Assembly (NCBI GenBank): GCA_024635465.1
Contig: JAGXIS010000128.1
Coordinates: 1-10,262, forward strand
DNA length: 10,262 nt
DNA from: Bacteroidota bacterium
Lineage (GTDB): Bacteria; Bacteroidota; Rhodothermia; Balneolales; Balneolaceae
Direction: 5' to 3'
Below, in pieces: positions 1-6,417 of the stretch. The number at the start of each line of letters is the position of its first letter. Positions within the stretch are counted from its first letter, which is position 1. The notes under the pieces were generated by a model. That model did not search any database, was not told the DNA's origin, and was given only the letters and a program-made list of their open reading frames with translations. A program made the position numbers and the translations under genes.

Positions 1-1293
1 AGGGGTAGACCGTCGATGATATCTGGCAACGTGTGCCATCACTTCAATTTCATCCTCATTAAAACCTTTCAAATCGGCATTTCTGATGATGTAAAGTGCA
101 TGTTTATGATGCTTACGATGTGATATATAATATCCAATGTCATGCATAAACGAAGCATACTCAAGGAGTTCTCTATCCAGAGAATTTAAATTCAGATCGT
201 CTTGTACAAAATCAAAAATCAGGAGTGCAAGCTTCGCTACATGTCTGGAATGTAACTCGTGCCAGTCACATTTGTGAACTAACTCCATCACACTGCGTCG
301 GCGCGGATCACCTACAACATTGATCTCTTTCAGATCTTTCAATTCCTGTTTAATGAAGCGCAAAATGATTCCTTCTCGTAAGGCTTGTGCTGATATTTTA
401 ACCTCTTTAATTGCAAAATTTTGCAATATGAAATTGACCAGAACCAAACCTGCAGGCAGTAAATCTATTCGTTTTTCATCCAACCCAACCAGTTTAGATC
501 TCTCATTGTGATCTAACGGAATTACATGCTCATAAAAATCAAAAAACTGTTTCGCTGTAAATCTCAACTGATTCACAGTCAGATTCGGAGACTTTTTAAG
601 CCTGTGTGAAATCATCAAAGCAATATTCTCCATCGTTCCTGATGATCCAATCATCAGTTTTCCACGGTGAAGTGCAAATGCCTGAGCCACATCATCTAAA
701 TTGTCCCTAAATTGAGATTCAAGTGCTTTGATATCAGCAGGAGTTATCGGGTCTGATTTAATATATTCAGCCGTCATTCTGGCAACTCCCAGCTTTTTGC
801 TAGTCAGGTGATAAAACTTTTTCTTATCAGCCAAAATAAACTCAACACTCCCACCTCCAACATCCATAATCAAAGAGGGCGTTTTGGGCATTTGAACTCC
901 ATGTTGAACAGCTAATCCAATTAACTCAGCCTCCATTCTGCCTGGAATGGCTACAATTTTTATTCCCACTTCATCTATGACACGCTGTATAAAAACCCCT
1001 CCATTCTCCGCTTCACGAATGGCACTGGTTGCATAGGCAAGAATCTGATCTGCACCTTGATGCTCGCTCAAGGTCTTAATTTTGTTCAAGGCATCCAGAG
1101 CTCTCTGCATCGCTTCTTCAGAAAGTCGATTATTAAATCCCTTTTCCGCCAAAAGAACCATCTCTTTTAGCTTATCAATCGTATAAAAACTACCGTCCGG
1201 ATAGACATCAACTATAACGGCATGAAATGAATTGGTACCAAGATCGATCGCGGCAACTCGTTTGATCGGACTATGTGGGGGGAATGTATTCAT
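1..1293 (-). CDS. Ppx/GppA family phosphatase with C-terminal HD region (partial, 3' end outside window)
   Basis: Manual translation gives 431 codons running off the left edge. The protein belongs to the exopolyphosphatase / guanosine pentaphosphate phosphatase family (sugar kinase/Hsp70/actin fold), which hydrolyses terminal phosphates of polyphosphate or converts pppGpp to ppGpp in the cytoplasm. Visible motifs in order: phosphate-1 loop AAIDLGTNSFHAVIVD (about residues 14-29), YATSAIREAENG, the second phosphate loop DVGGGSVEF, KLGVARMT, and GSSGTMENIA. The C-terminal part has an HD-type motif, FMHDIGYYISHRKHHKHA, as in long Ppx proteins of about 500 residues, so perhaps 70-90 residues lie outside. 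The ATG at 1291-1293 is preceded directly in frame by TGA, which fixes the start. No Shine-Dalgarno is seen. It is divergent from the hydrolase gene to its right. Sequence alone does not separate Ppx from GppA activity. Confidence 0.93.
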   Translation of the reverse strand, partial: MNTFPPHSPIKRVAAIDLGTNSFHAVIVDVYPDGSFYTIDKLKEMVLLAEKGFNNRLSEEAMQRALDALNKIKTLSEHQGADQILAYATSAIREAENGGVFIQRVIDEVGIKIVAIPGRMEAELIGLAVQHGVQMPKTPSLIMDVGGGSVEFILADKKKFYHLTSKKLGVARMTAEYIKSDPITPADIKALESQFRDNLDDVAQAFALHRGKLMIGSSGTMENIALMISHRLKKSPNLTVNQLRFTAKQFFDFYEHVIPLDHNERSKLVGLDEKRIDLLPAGLVLVNFILQNFAIKEVKISAQALREGIILRFIKQELKDLKEINVVGDPRRRSVMELVHKCDWHELHSRHVAKLALLIFDFVQDDLNLNSLDRELLEYASFMHDIGYYISHRKHHKHALYIIRNADLKGFNEDEIEVMAHVARYHRRSTP

Positions 1294-1499
1294 TCAGTAA
1301 TGGTTGACAGACATTCGCTCGAGATTCACTTGATGACTTTAGTACTATTTCTCACTCATCGACTAACCTGATTCAAATTTCATAAAATCGAAATTTTAGC
1401 CTTTTTTATGAGTATTAAACATGATAATGAAAGTGTCGCCAAAAATCTTTTTTGATTTATTAAGATGAAGTTACTCGAATCCTTTCCTATTTTCACTCG
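1294..1499. other. Divergent intergenic region between phosphatase and hydrolase genes
   Basis: This 206-bp AT-rich spacer separates two divergent genes and must hold promoters for both, but I see no convincing -35/-10 pair. It contains mutually exclusive weak inverted repeats: AAATTTC at 1375-1381 with GAAATTT at 1390-1396, and TAAAAT at 1383-1388 with ATTTTA at 1393-1398. They are A/T-only or nearly so and may be chance. Start codons on both sides lack a Shine-Dalgarno. Confidence 0.5.
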
Positions 1500-2477
1500 A
1501 TGGATACAGAAATAGCAGAAAAAAAATTCAAATCTGTCCCGTGGTGTTTTAACGGTCATATTCATACTGTTCTCTGTTCGACATTGATGTCAGCACCTAA
1601 CCTGAACTCAGAACGTATAGAGATAGACACGCCTGATGATGATTTTTTAGAGTTGGATGTAATCGATCAAGGACAAAAATACCCGGTTGCTATTTTATTT
1701 CACGGCTTGGAGGGTAATTCAAAACGATATTACATTAGACGTCTGGCAAAAGAGATTTCAGCTCGTAACTTTAATGTTGTGATGGTCAATTTTAGAGGCT
1801 GTGGTGATAAACTGAATCGAAAAAGACGTTTCTATCACTCAGGTGAAATTGAAGATGTAGATACCATATTATCTTGGGTGAAGCAACAGTATCCAAACTC
1901 ACCACTTTTAACAGCCGGTTTTTCACTTGGGGGAAGCGTTCTATTAAATTACCTGAAAGAGCATGGAACTCATCATCCTATAACTGCAAATGTAGCGATT
2001 TCTACTCCTTTTGAATTAAAAAAGGGGAGTATAAATCTGGATAGCGGGTTGAATAGAATTTATTCAAAACGATTTTTGATCACATTGATAGAAAAGCTTG
2101 AGCGTAAAAGAGAGTTCCATCCTGATCTCCCCACATATTCGGGTAAAACTCTTTATGATTTTGATAACCAGATAACAGCCCCTTTACATGGATTTGCTGA
2201 TGCTGATGACTATTATCAAAAGTGTTCCAGCTTTTACTTCATGGATCGAATAAAGACGGAGACACTGATGATTCATAGTAAAGCTGATCCATTGACCCCA
2301 TTTAAATGGACTCCAACTGACGATATCAGTAAAAATCCTAAACTGTACGGTTGTTTCCCGGATGAGGGGGGGCATGTTGGTTTTTGGTCTAAACCTCAGG
2401 GATGGCTTGAAACAACCATTGCTGATTTCTTTGAATCATTTAAATCGAACGGGAAAGCATATTCAATTGTAAAGTAG
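1500..2477 (+). CDS. YheT-type alpha/beta-fold hydrolase
   Basis: 325 residues, the usual length for the YheT/UPF0017 branch of the alpha/beta hydrolases, which act as putative esterases or acyl hydrolases; the natural substrate is generally unknown. The N-terminal family motif NGHIHT (18-23) is present. The oxyanion strand motif is LFHGLEGNS (66-74), followed by VNFRGCG (96-102). The nucleophile elbow is GFSLGGS, with Ser142. The other triad members are probably Asp263 in SKADPLTP and His292 in GGHVGFW, so the enzyme looks intact. There is no signal peptide and the protein should be cytoplasmic. The ATG at 1500 gives a normal N-terminus, although no Shine-Dalgarno precedes it. An ATG at 1465 is in another frame. 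The next gene starts 24 bp after the stop on the same strand, so the two are probably cotranscribed. Confidence 0.92.
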   Translation: MDTEIAEKKFKSVPWCFNGHIHTVLCSTLMSAPNLNSERIEIDTPDDDFLELDVIDQGQKYPVAILFHGLEGNSKRYYIRRLAKEISARNFNVVMVNFRGCGDKLNRKRRFYHSGEIEDVDTILSWVKQQYPNSPLLTAGFSLGGSVLLNYLKEHGTHHPITANVAISTPFELKKGSINLDSGLNRIYSKRFLITLIEKLERKREFHPDLPTYSGKTLYDFDNQITAPLHGFADADDYYQKCSSFYFMDRIKTETLMIHSKADPLTPFKWTPTDDISKNPKLYGCFPDEGGHVGFWSKPQGWLETTIADFFESFKSNGKAYSIVK

Positions 2478-2501
2478 TTAAACGAATAATTTTAAAATCA
2501 T

Positions 2502-3461
2502 ATGGTTGTAATTATAGGTTCCGGTCCCATTGGACTTGCCGTCTCCATTGAATTGAAAAAAATAGGCATTCCTTCCATCATCATTGAAAGGGGAGCGTTG
2601 GTTAATTCAATTTTTCATTATCCAATCAATATGACCTTTTTTTCCACCTCTGATAAACTGGAGATTGGTAATGTTCCATTTATCTCTCATGGTCCAAAAC
2701 CCACACGAAGTGAAGCACTGGAATATTATCGTCGTGCCGCTGAACATTATAAATTGGATGTGAAGCTATATGAAGAGGTTACAAATGTAGAAGGAACCGA
2801 TGGCTCTTTTATCGTTACCACTGATAAAAGTTCGTATAAAGCCAGTAAGGTAGTGCTGGCGACCGGGTTCTACGGACGTGAGAATCGTATGAACATCCCC
2901 GGTGAAGATCTTCCTAAGGTCACGCACTATTATGACGACCCTCATCGATATGCCTGGCAAAAAGTACTTGTTGTTGGCGGGGGAAATTCAGCTGCGGATG
3001 CTGCCCTGGAAACGTGGCATTGTAATGCTGAAGTGTCGGTACTGGTAAAATATGACACTCTTAAATCATCCATAAAGTATTGGATCAAACCTGATATCGA
3101 AAATCGAATCAAAGAGGGATCGATTAAAGGCTATTTTAATTCAAAACTTTTAGCGATACGAGAGAATGAGGTAGATATTGAAACTCCTGAGGGACTGATT
3201 ACGGTTCCAAACGATTTTGTTTTGGCCATGACCGGTTATCAGCCTCATTTTGATTTGATGGAGAAGCTGGGTATTGATTTAACAACTGATGGAGTCAAAA
3301 TGCCGGTTTATGATTCGGATACACTTGAAACGAACCGTAAAGGACTTTATGTAGCCGGTGTTGTTTGTGGGGGGATGGATACCGGTAAGCTCTTTATCGA
3401 GAATAGCCGTGTTCATGCTGAACAGATTGCACGGCATATTGAGAAGAGTGAAAAAAAATAG
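2502..3461 (+). CDS. ypdA: YpdA-family FAD/NAD(P)-dependent oxidoreductase, putative bacillithiol disulfide reductase
   Basis: 319 residues. YpdA (Bdr) is a flavoprotein that uses NADPH to reduce oxidised bacillithiol in Firmicutes, and homologues occur in Bacteroidota-like bacteria. The FAD-binding motif GSGPIGL is at residues 6-12, the characteristic family segment PINMTFFSTSDKLEIGNVPF lies near residue 42, and the NADPH-binding motif GGGNSAADAAL starts at 159. ATGFYG and the C-terminal GLYVAGVV...FIENSRVHA complete the fold. There is no CxxC redox pair, as expected for this family. The residue corresponding to the proposed active-site cysteine of Staphylococcus YpdA (GGGPCGL) is Ile10 here. 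The gene is second in an operon with the YheT-type hydrolase. Its last codons include an A8 tract at 3451-3458 that also serves the convergent SRP RNA terminator, and the G of its TAG stop is the 3'-terminal base of the SRP RNA as I delimit it. Confidence 0.92.
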   Translation: MVVIIGSGPIGLAVSIELKKIGIPSIIIERGALVNSIFHYPINMTFFSTSDKLEIGNVPFISHGPKPTRSEALEYYRRAAEHYKLDVKLYEEVTNVEGTDGSFIVTTDKSSYKASKVVLATGFYGRENRMNIPGEDLPKVTHYYDDPHRYAWQKVLVVGGGNSAADAALETWHCNAEVSVLVKYDTLKSSIKYWIKPDIENRIKEGSIKGYFNSKLLAIRENEVDIETPEGLITVPNDFVLAMTGYQPHFDLMEKLGIDLTTDGVKMPVYDSDTLETNRKGLYVAGVVCGGMDTGKLFIENSRVHAEQIARHIEKSEKK

Positions 3462-3467
3462 GGCAAG
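3451..3467 (-). terminator. Intrinsic terminator of SRP RNA, inside the 3' end of ypdA
   Basis: Reading the minus strand, the closing stem of the SRP RNA (CTTGCCC at 3467-3461, pairing with GGGCAAG at 3557-3551) is followed by TATTTTTTTTC, a run of eight T at 3458-3451. The terminal RNA helix itself therefore acts as the terminator stem. The T-run is the complement of the A8 tract encoding lysines near the C-terminus of YpdA. Confidence 0.65.
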
Positions 3468-3558
3468 CGACCCATATCACGCCGCTACGACCTGCTACCG
3501 CTGCTGCCTTCCGACCCTGACGGAGTTCACAAGGAGCTGGCTGTATGGAACTTGCCCC
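3461..3558 (-). ncRNA. ffs: Signal recognition particle RNA, small bacterial type (4.5S RNA)
   Basis: On the minus strand this stretch carries the SRP RNA domain IV hallmark GTCGGAAGGCAGCAGC, with its GGAA tetraloop and the conserved asymmetric-loop bases that bind the M domain of Ffh. The ends pair: 5' GGGGCAAG (3558-3551) with 3' CTTGCCC (3467-3461), followed inwards by CCATA with TATGG. The total is about 98 nt, matching the short form without an Alu domain. The RNA works with Ffh and FtsY to target ribosomes making membrane proteins. A T-rich run follows the 3' end on the minus strand. Ends were set from the closing helix and may be off by a few bases. Confidence 0.95.
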
Positions 3559-3568
3559 GAATTTTTTT
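3461..3568 (+). terminator. Possible plus-strand terminator of the yheT-like/ypdA operon formed by the antisense of SRP RNA
   Basis: On the plus strand the complement of the SRP RNA also folds into a long hairpin with GGGCAAG (3461-3467) pairing with CTTGCCC (3551-3557). It is followed by GAA and then seven T at 3562-3568. This is the layout of an intrinsic terminator for the operon that ends at 3461, making the element bidirectional. The long stem is unusual for a terminator, so activity is inferred. Confidence 0.45.
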
Positions 3569-3574
3569 GAGTGG

Positions 3575-3591
3575 GCGAAGCACTGCTTCGC
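3575..3591. repeat. Perfect 7-bp hairpin, copy 1
   Basis: GCGAAGC and GCTTCGC flank the loop ACT, giving a perfect stem at the left end of repeat copy 1, just upstream of the SRP RNA on the minus strand. The sixth base pair is G3580-C3586. In copy 2 the same pair is A-T. No T-run follows on the minus strand, so it is not a typical intrinsic terminator. An RNA-processing signal or a REP-like palindrome are alternatives. Confidence 0.75.
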
Positions 3592-3664
3592 AATATCAAC
3601 GTCTAGATCTTAAACCTAACCATTTCTTACTGCGGAATCAACGCTCCCAATACTCGCACATCCG

Positions 3665-3677
3665 TGGAGCTACGGGG
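3665..3677 (-). pseudogene. Duplicated 13-bp 3' end of tRNA-Ala
   Basis: The bases TGGAGCTACGGGG (plus strand) are identical to 3768-3780, the 3' half of the acceptor stem and of the T stem of tRNA-Ala(GGC) with its discriminator base. The rest of the tRNA is absent here: the copy passes straight into the hairpin of repeat copy 2. It is best read as the edge of the 103-bp duplication, though a tRNA-end repeat is also what an old integration site would leave. Confidence 0.7.
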
Positions 3678-3694
3678 GCGAAACACTGTTTCGC
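3678..3694. repeat. Perfect 7-bp hairpin, copy 2, with compensatory change
   Basis: GCGAAAC and GTTTCGC flank the loop ACT. Compared with copy 1, both members of the sixth pair changed (G to A at 3683, C to T at 3689), so the stem stays perfect. Two of the four differences between the repeat copies make up this one compensated pair. Confidence 0.75.
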
Positions 3695-3767
3695 AATATC
3701 AACGCCTAGATCTTAAACCTAACCATTTCTTATTGCGGAATCAACGCTCCCAATACTCGCACATCCG

Positions 3768-3841
3768 TGGAGCTACGGGGATTCGAACCCCGGACCTTCG
3801 CGCTGCCAGCGCGACGCTCTAGCCAACTGAGCTACAGCCCC
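3768..3841 (-). tRNA. tRNA-Ala (anticodon GGC)
   Basis: A complete 74-nt cloverleaf reads on the minus strand: acceptor GGGGCTG/TAGCTCC including the alanine identity pair G3-U70, D arm GCTC/GAGC, anticodon stem TCGCG/CGCGA with loop CTGGCAG (anticodon at 3805-3807), T arm CGGGG/CCCCG with TTCGAAT, and discriminator A. The bases after the discriminator are CGG, so CCA is not encoded and must be added after transcription. SRP RNA lies 209 nt downstream on the same strand. Confidence 0.97.
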
Positions 3842-3851
3842 AAGAACAGTA

Positions 3852-3881
3852 AAGATATGATCTTTATTGCTTAGATGTAAA
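3852..3881 (-). promoter_or_regulatory. Candidate promoter of tRNA-Ala (possibly also serving SRP RNA)
   Basis: On the minus strand TTTACA (3881-3876) and TATCTT (3857-3852) are separated by 18 bases. This would place the start of transcription about 3-5 nt before the tRNA 5' end at 3841. The match to a sigma-70-like consensus is moderate and the group often uses a different -33/-7 consensus, so this is tentative. Confidence 0.35.
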
Positions 3882-3926
3882 CGTCTTTTACTCTAAAAAA
3901 TTCATTAACAAAAATAAAAAACGACT

Positions 3927-6287
3927 TTAAAAATATCTCGCCACACTAAAACCAATAAAAGATCCGGGGCGATCCAAACGTTTAGCAAAATCCAGTCGAA
4001 CAAGTCCAAATATCCCATTCAAACTGATTCCCACCTCGGAATGAACACCATCCGACGTAAGCAGAGAATCAGGGTAATTTCCATCCGCTTCAGCATAGCC
4101 TGCACCGCCGAAAAGGATCACACTCCAATTTTTTTCAACCAAATAACGCAGACCCAACAACTCAAATGGGATCGTTCTGAAATTGTGCTCCGCTGTGGCA
4201 AGCCAAAACCTGTTACCTTCATAGGGTAAACTGTACCTGGTTTTTATGGAACCAAAAGGCGTAAACCGATTCATCGAGCCATCAATAGCCCCAAATCGTT
4301 GAAGAGGAAGATCACCTGTTGACGTTCCGGCAGTCAAATGAAAGTCGAGTGTGTTTGCAAAGAGACGTCTTTGATAAAACGTATTCATATTCCAATCAAT
4401 CTTTACAGTGTGTTTTGAGAAGTTAAAATCACTACCCATGGAATCGTCGCTAAACTCACTTATCAAACGTATCTGACGTTTTCCTGTGAAGCCGTAATTT
4501 TGAGGCTCAACATTATAACCCAACTCCATTTTTACAGATTGAAGAGTGCCATCTTCAATTGCAATATTTTCTCTTCTAGGATCATGATTTCCAAATAGAC
4601 TGTTATCATACACTTCAATATTATCGAACGAAGATTGAAGTTCTCTTTGAAACATGACGGTAAAATCCGTTCGCGGCAAAATACTTTGCATTCTCAATCC
4701 TGCTGTCAATTTCTTGTTCCGGAAGTAGTCAAAATAATCCTCTCCGCCGATGAGTGTATTAATGCTGCCAAAGCCCAATCTGTAGAGTTCAGATTGATAT
4801 CTGGTGTCGGTTTTTTGTTCATAACCGGCCAATAAATCTATGGCACTTCTATTCAGATCAAAAAGTCTCTTTGAGAAAGACATCCCATAGTCCCAGTTTT
4901 GACTATGAAAACTATATCCTGCGAAAAAATCTGTACGCAAACCAAAATCATCAAATCTCTTTTGATAGTTAAGACCGATATGATGTCCGTCCACTCTGTT
5001 ATATCTCCATTTGGGTGTAAAACCATTCGGAATAATACTACTCAGACCCGATCTCTCACTATCATCTGTCTCATCAACTTCAATCATTTTGGCCAAAAAA
5101 CCTTCCGGTTTAAAAGCCTCCTCAATCGTTTTTGTACTGTCGATGGTTTCATACGCCAACATCTCCTCTTCAGTCAGAGGAATCGGTTCTGATGATAACT
5201 TTTGACCTTCAATTTCTAAAGAATCCGCACGTACTATAAATTCATCATTGGAAAAAATTGAGTCCGGTATGCTTGTATTGATTTCATAGTCGGACAGACG
5301 AGAAATCTGATTAAATTTCATGGATGGAAACTGTAATCCTATCATTCCAATGCGTAACAATCCTTCAATTCTCATATCAACGGGAAGCCAGTACTCTCCA
5401 CCATAATTACTGAATTGTTGTTTATATGCCAGATTAAAATCCTGTATGGGTGGCGGGAAACTTACGACATCATTTGGCTTTAATTCCACCTCAAGTAGTG
5501 CATAATCACGACCCAATACCCATGCGATTCCTTCAAATAGTGGTTGTCTTGTTCTTTTAGGAATCACCTCAATTTTATAGAGGGGCTTACCGTCCATCTG
5601 TTGAGTTTCCAATAGTCTGAAACCGTAATATCGGGTGGCATTGGGGTGTGTGATCCCCACAAGATTGTAACCCGCAATTTCAATATTGTCATCATAAAAG
5701 TTGGGTAGATATCGTACACCTGCAAAGTTGTTATCTTCAGAGATATTCATTGTCTGTCTTCGGGTAAGCTGGACTTCCCGATGTCCCTCAATTCGATCCC
5801 AATAGGCATTGGAGCTGCTCTCTGTAATGGATACAATGGATGTATCATTGCTTAATGATTGCCGGGTATATGCATCCACCTGATAGTTATTGAGTGTCGA
5901 TCGCCAGATTTTTTTACGTTCAATCACCATTTCCATAATCGAAAGACCCGGATCTTCGCCCGTAACAGTGATCTCACCTAAAATGGCAATAGATGGAACC
6001 ATCTCAATCGATATTTGTGATTCCGGTACACTTTGCAGTGTAAGTTCTTTGGTTTCGAAACCGATATATCTGAACTGAAGTGTTACCGGTAAAGAGTCTA
6101 CAGAGAGACTAAAAAACCCTTCATTGTTTGTGATTGTCCCACGGTATGAATCAACAATCAATACGGTTGCAGCCGGTAATCCCTCCCCTGATTCAATTTC
6201 GGTTACGCTTCCGGTGATTTCAACTTGGGAAAAGCTTCTTTCTGATACGAAAAGAGTGAAAAGGAAAAGAAATAGTATAACTCGCAT
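3927..6287 (-). CDS. DUF5686 outer-membrane protein with CarboxypepD_reg-like N-terminal domain
   Basis: 786 residues. The first 21 or so residues form a signal peptide (hydrophobic VILFLFLFTLFV, ending SFSQ). Residues about 22-105 are a CarboxypepD_reg-like beta-sandwich (ITGSVTEIESGEGLPAATV, GTITNNEGFFSL, LQFRYIGFET), as found at the N-terminus of many Bacteroidota outer-membrane proteins. The remainder matches the DUF5686 type: motifs such as YQVDAYTR and a long region rich in alternating aromatic/polar strands (GLRTDFFAGYSF, GIFGLVRLDFAKR) that ends in the C-terminal aromatic signature SVARYF, typical of an outer-membrane beta-barrel. Function is unknown, and no TonB box or plug is visible. 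The ATG at 6287 directly begins the signal peptide. It lies 130 bp downstream of the ABC ATPase gene on the same strand with no clear terminator between. After the stop there are T-runs but no hairpin, so read-through into tRNA-Ala is possible. Confidence 0.88.
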   Translation of the reverse strand: MRVILFLFLFTLFVSERSFSQVEITGSVTEIESGEGLPAATVLIVDSYRGTITNNEGFFSLSVDSLPVTLQFRYIGFETKELTLQSVPESQISIEMVPSIAILGEITVTGEDPGLSIMEMVIERKKIWRSTLNNYQVDAYTRQSLSNDTSIVSITESSSNAYWDRIEGHREVQLTRRQTMNISEDNNFAGVRYLPNFYDDNIEIAGYNLVGITHPNATRYYGFRLLETQQMDGKPLYKIEVIPKRTRQPLFEGIAWVLGRDYALLEVELKPNDVVSFPPPIQDFNLAYKQQFSNYGGEYWLPVDMRIEGLLRIGMIGLQFPSMKFNQISRLSDYEINTSIPDSIFSNDEFIVRADSLEIEGQKLSSEPIPLTEEEMLAYETIDSTKTIEEAFKPEGFLAKMIEVDETDDSERSGLSSIIPNGFTPKWRYNRVDGHHIGLNYQKRFDDFGLRTDFFAGYSFHSQNWDYGMSFSKRLFDLNRSAIDLLAGYEQKTDTRYQSELYRLGFGSINTLIGGEDYFDYFRNKKLTAGLRMQSILPRTDFTVMFQRELQSSFDNIEVYDNSLFGNHDPRRENIAIEDGTLQSVKMELGYNVEPQNYGFTGKRQIRLISEFSDDSMGSDFNFSKHTVKIDWNMNTFYQRRLFANTLDFHLTAGTSTGDLPLQRFGAIDGSMNRFTPFGSIKTRYSLPYEGNRFWLATAEHNFRTIPFELLGLRYLVEKNWSVILFGGAGYAEADGNYPDSLLTSDGVHSEVGISLNGIFGLVRLDFAKRLDRPGSFIGFSVARYF

Positions 6288-6417
6288 TAATGAACTCTCA
6301 TAGAATGTAATTGTTGGTCCGATAACAACAGTACGAACAATATATTATTTCGTTTCAATCTTAATGATGAGATATGGAAAAAGATTGAAAATCGTTGAAA
6401 GAATCAATTCGGGTTGA

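Larger units (their letters stand above)
3573..3780. repeat. Two-copy 103-bp tandem duplication between SRP RNA and tRNA-Ala
   Basis: The segment 3573-3677 is repeated at 3676-3780 with a period of 103 bp and about four differences: 3580 G to 3683 A, 3586 C to 3689 T, 3602 T to 3705 C, and 3630 C to 3733 T. Each unit contains, in minus-strand order, the last 13 bases of tRNA-Ala, about 70 bases of spacer, and a hairpin. Junctions fall in G-runs (GGG at 3573-3575, GGGGG at 3674-3678, GGGG at 3777-3780), and the flanks resemble each other (GGGCGAA against GGGGATTCGAA), which suggests recombination at microhomology. No ORF or known mobile element is visible inside. Confidence 0.93.

Noticed and set aside
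320..511. Short plus-strand open frame within the Ppx/GppA gene
   Set aside because: It lies antisense to a well-conserved coding sequence read through the whole of 1-1293 and shows no family features.
1375..1410. Terminator-like hairpin with T-run in the divergent spacer
   Set aside because: The stems are almost purely A/T, alternative pairings compete, and no gene ends there.
3358..3570. Plus-strand open frame overlapping the 3' end of ypdA and SRP RNA
   Set aside because: It is out of frame with YpdA and its C-terminal half translates the antisense of the SRP RNA.
3573..3780. CRISPR array or insertion sequence
   Set aside because: There are only two 103-bp units with no distinct spacers between them, no terminal inverted repeats around a transposase and no cas genes.
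4899..5205. Two overlapping plus-strand open frames of 97 and 64 codons
   Set aside because: Both are antisense to the DUF5686 gene, have no leader or ribosome site and no recognisable domain.
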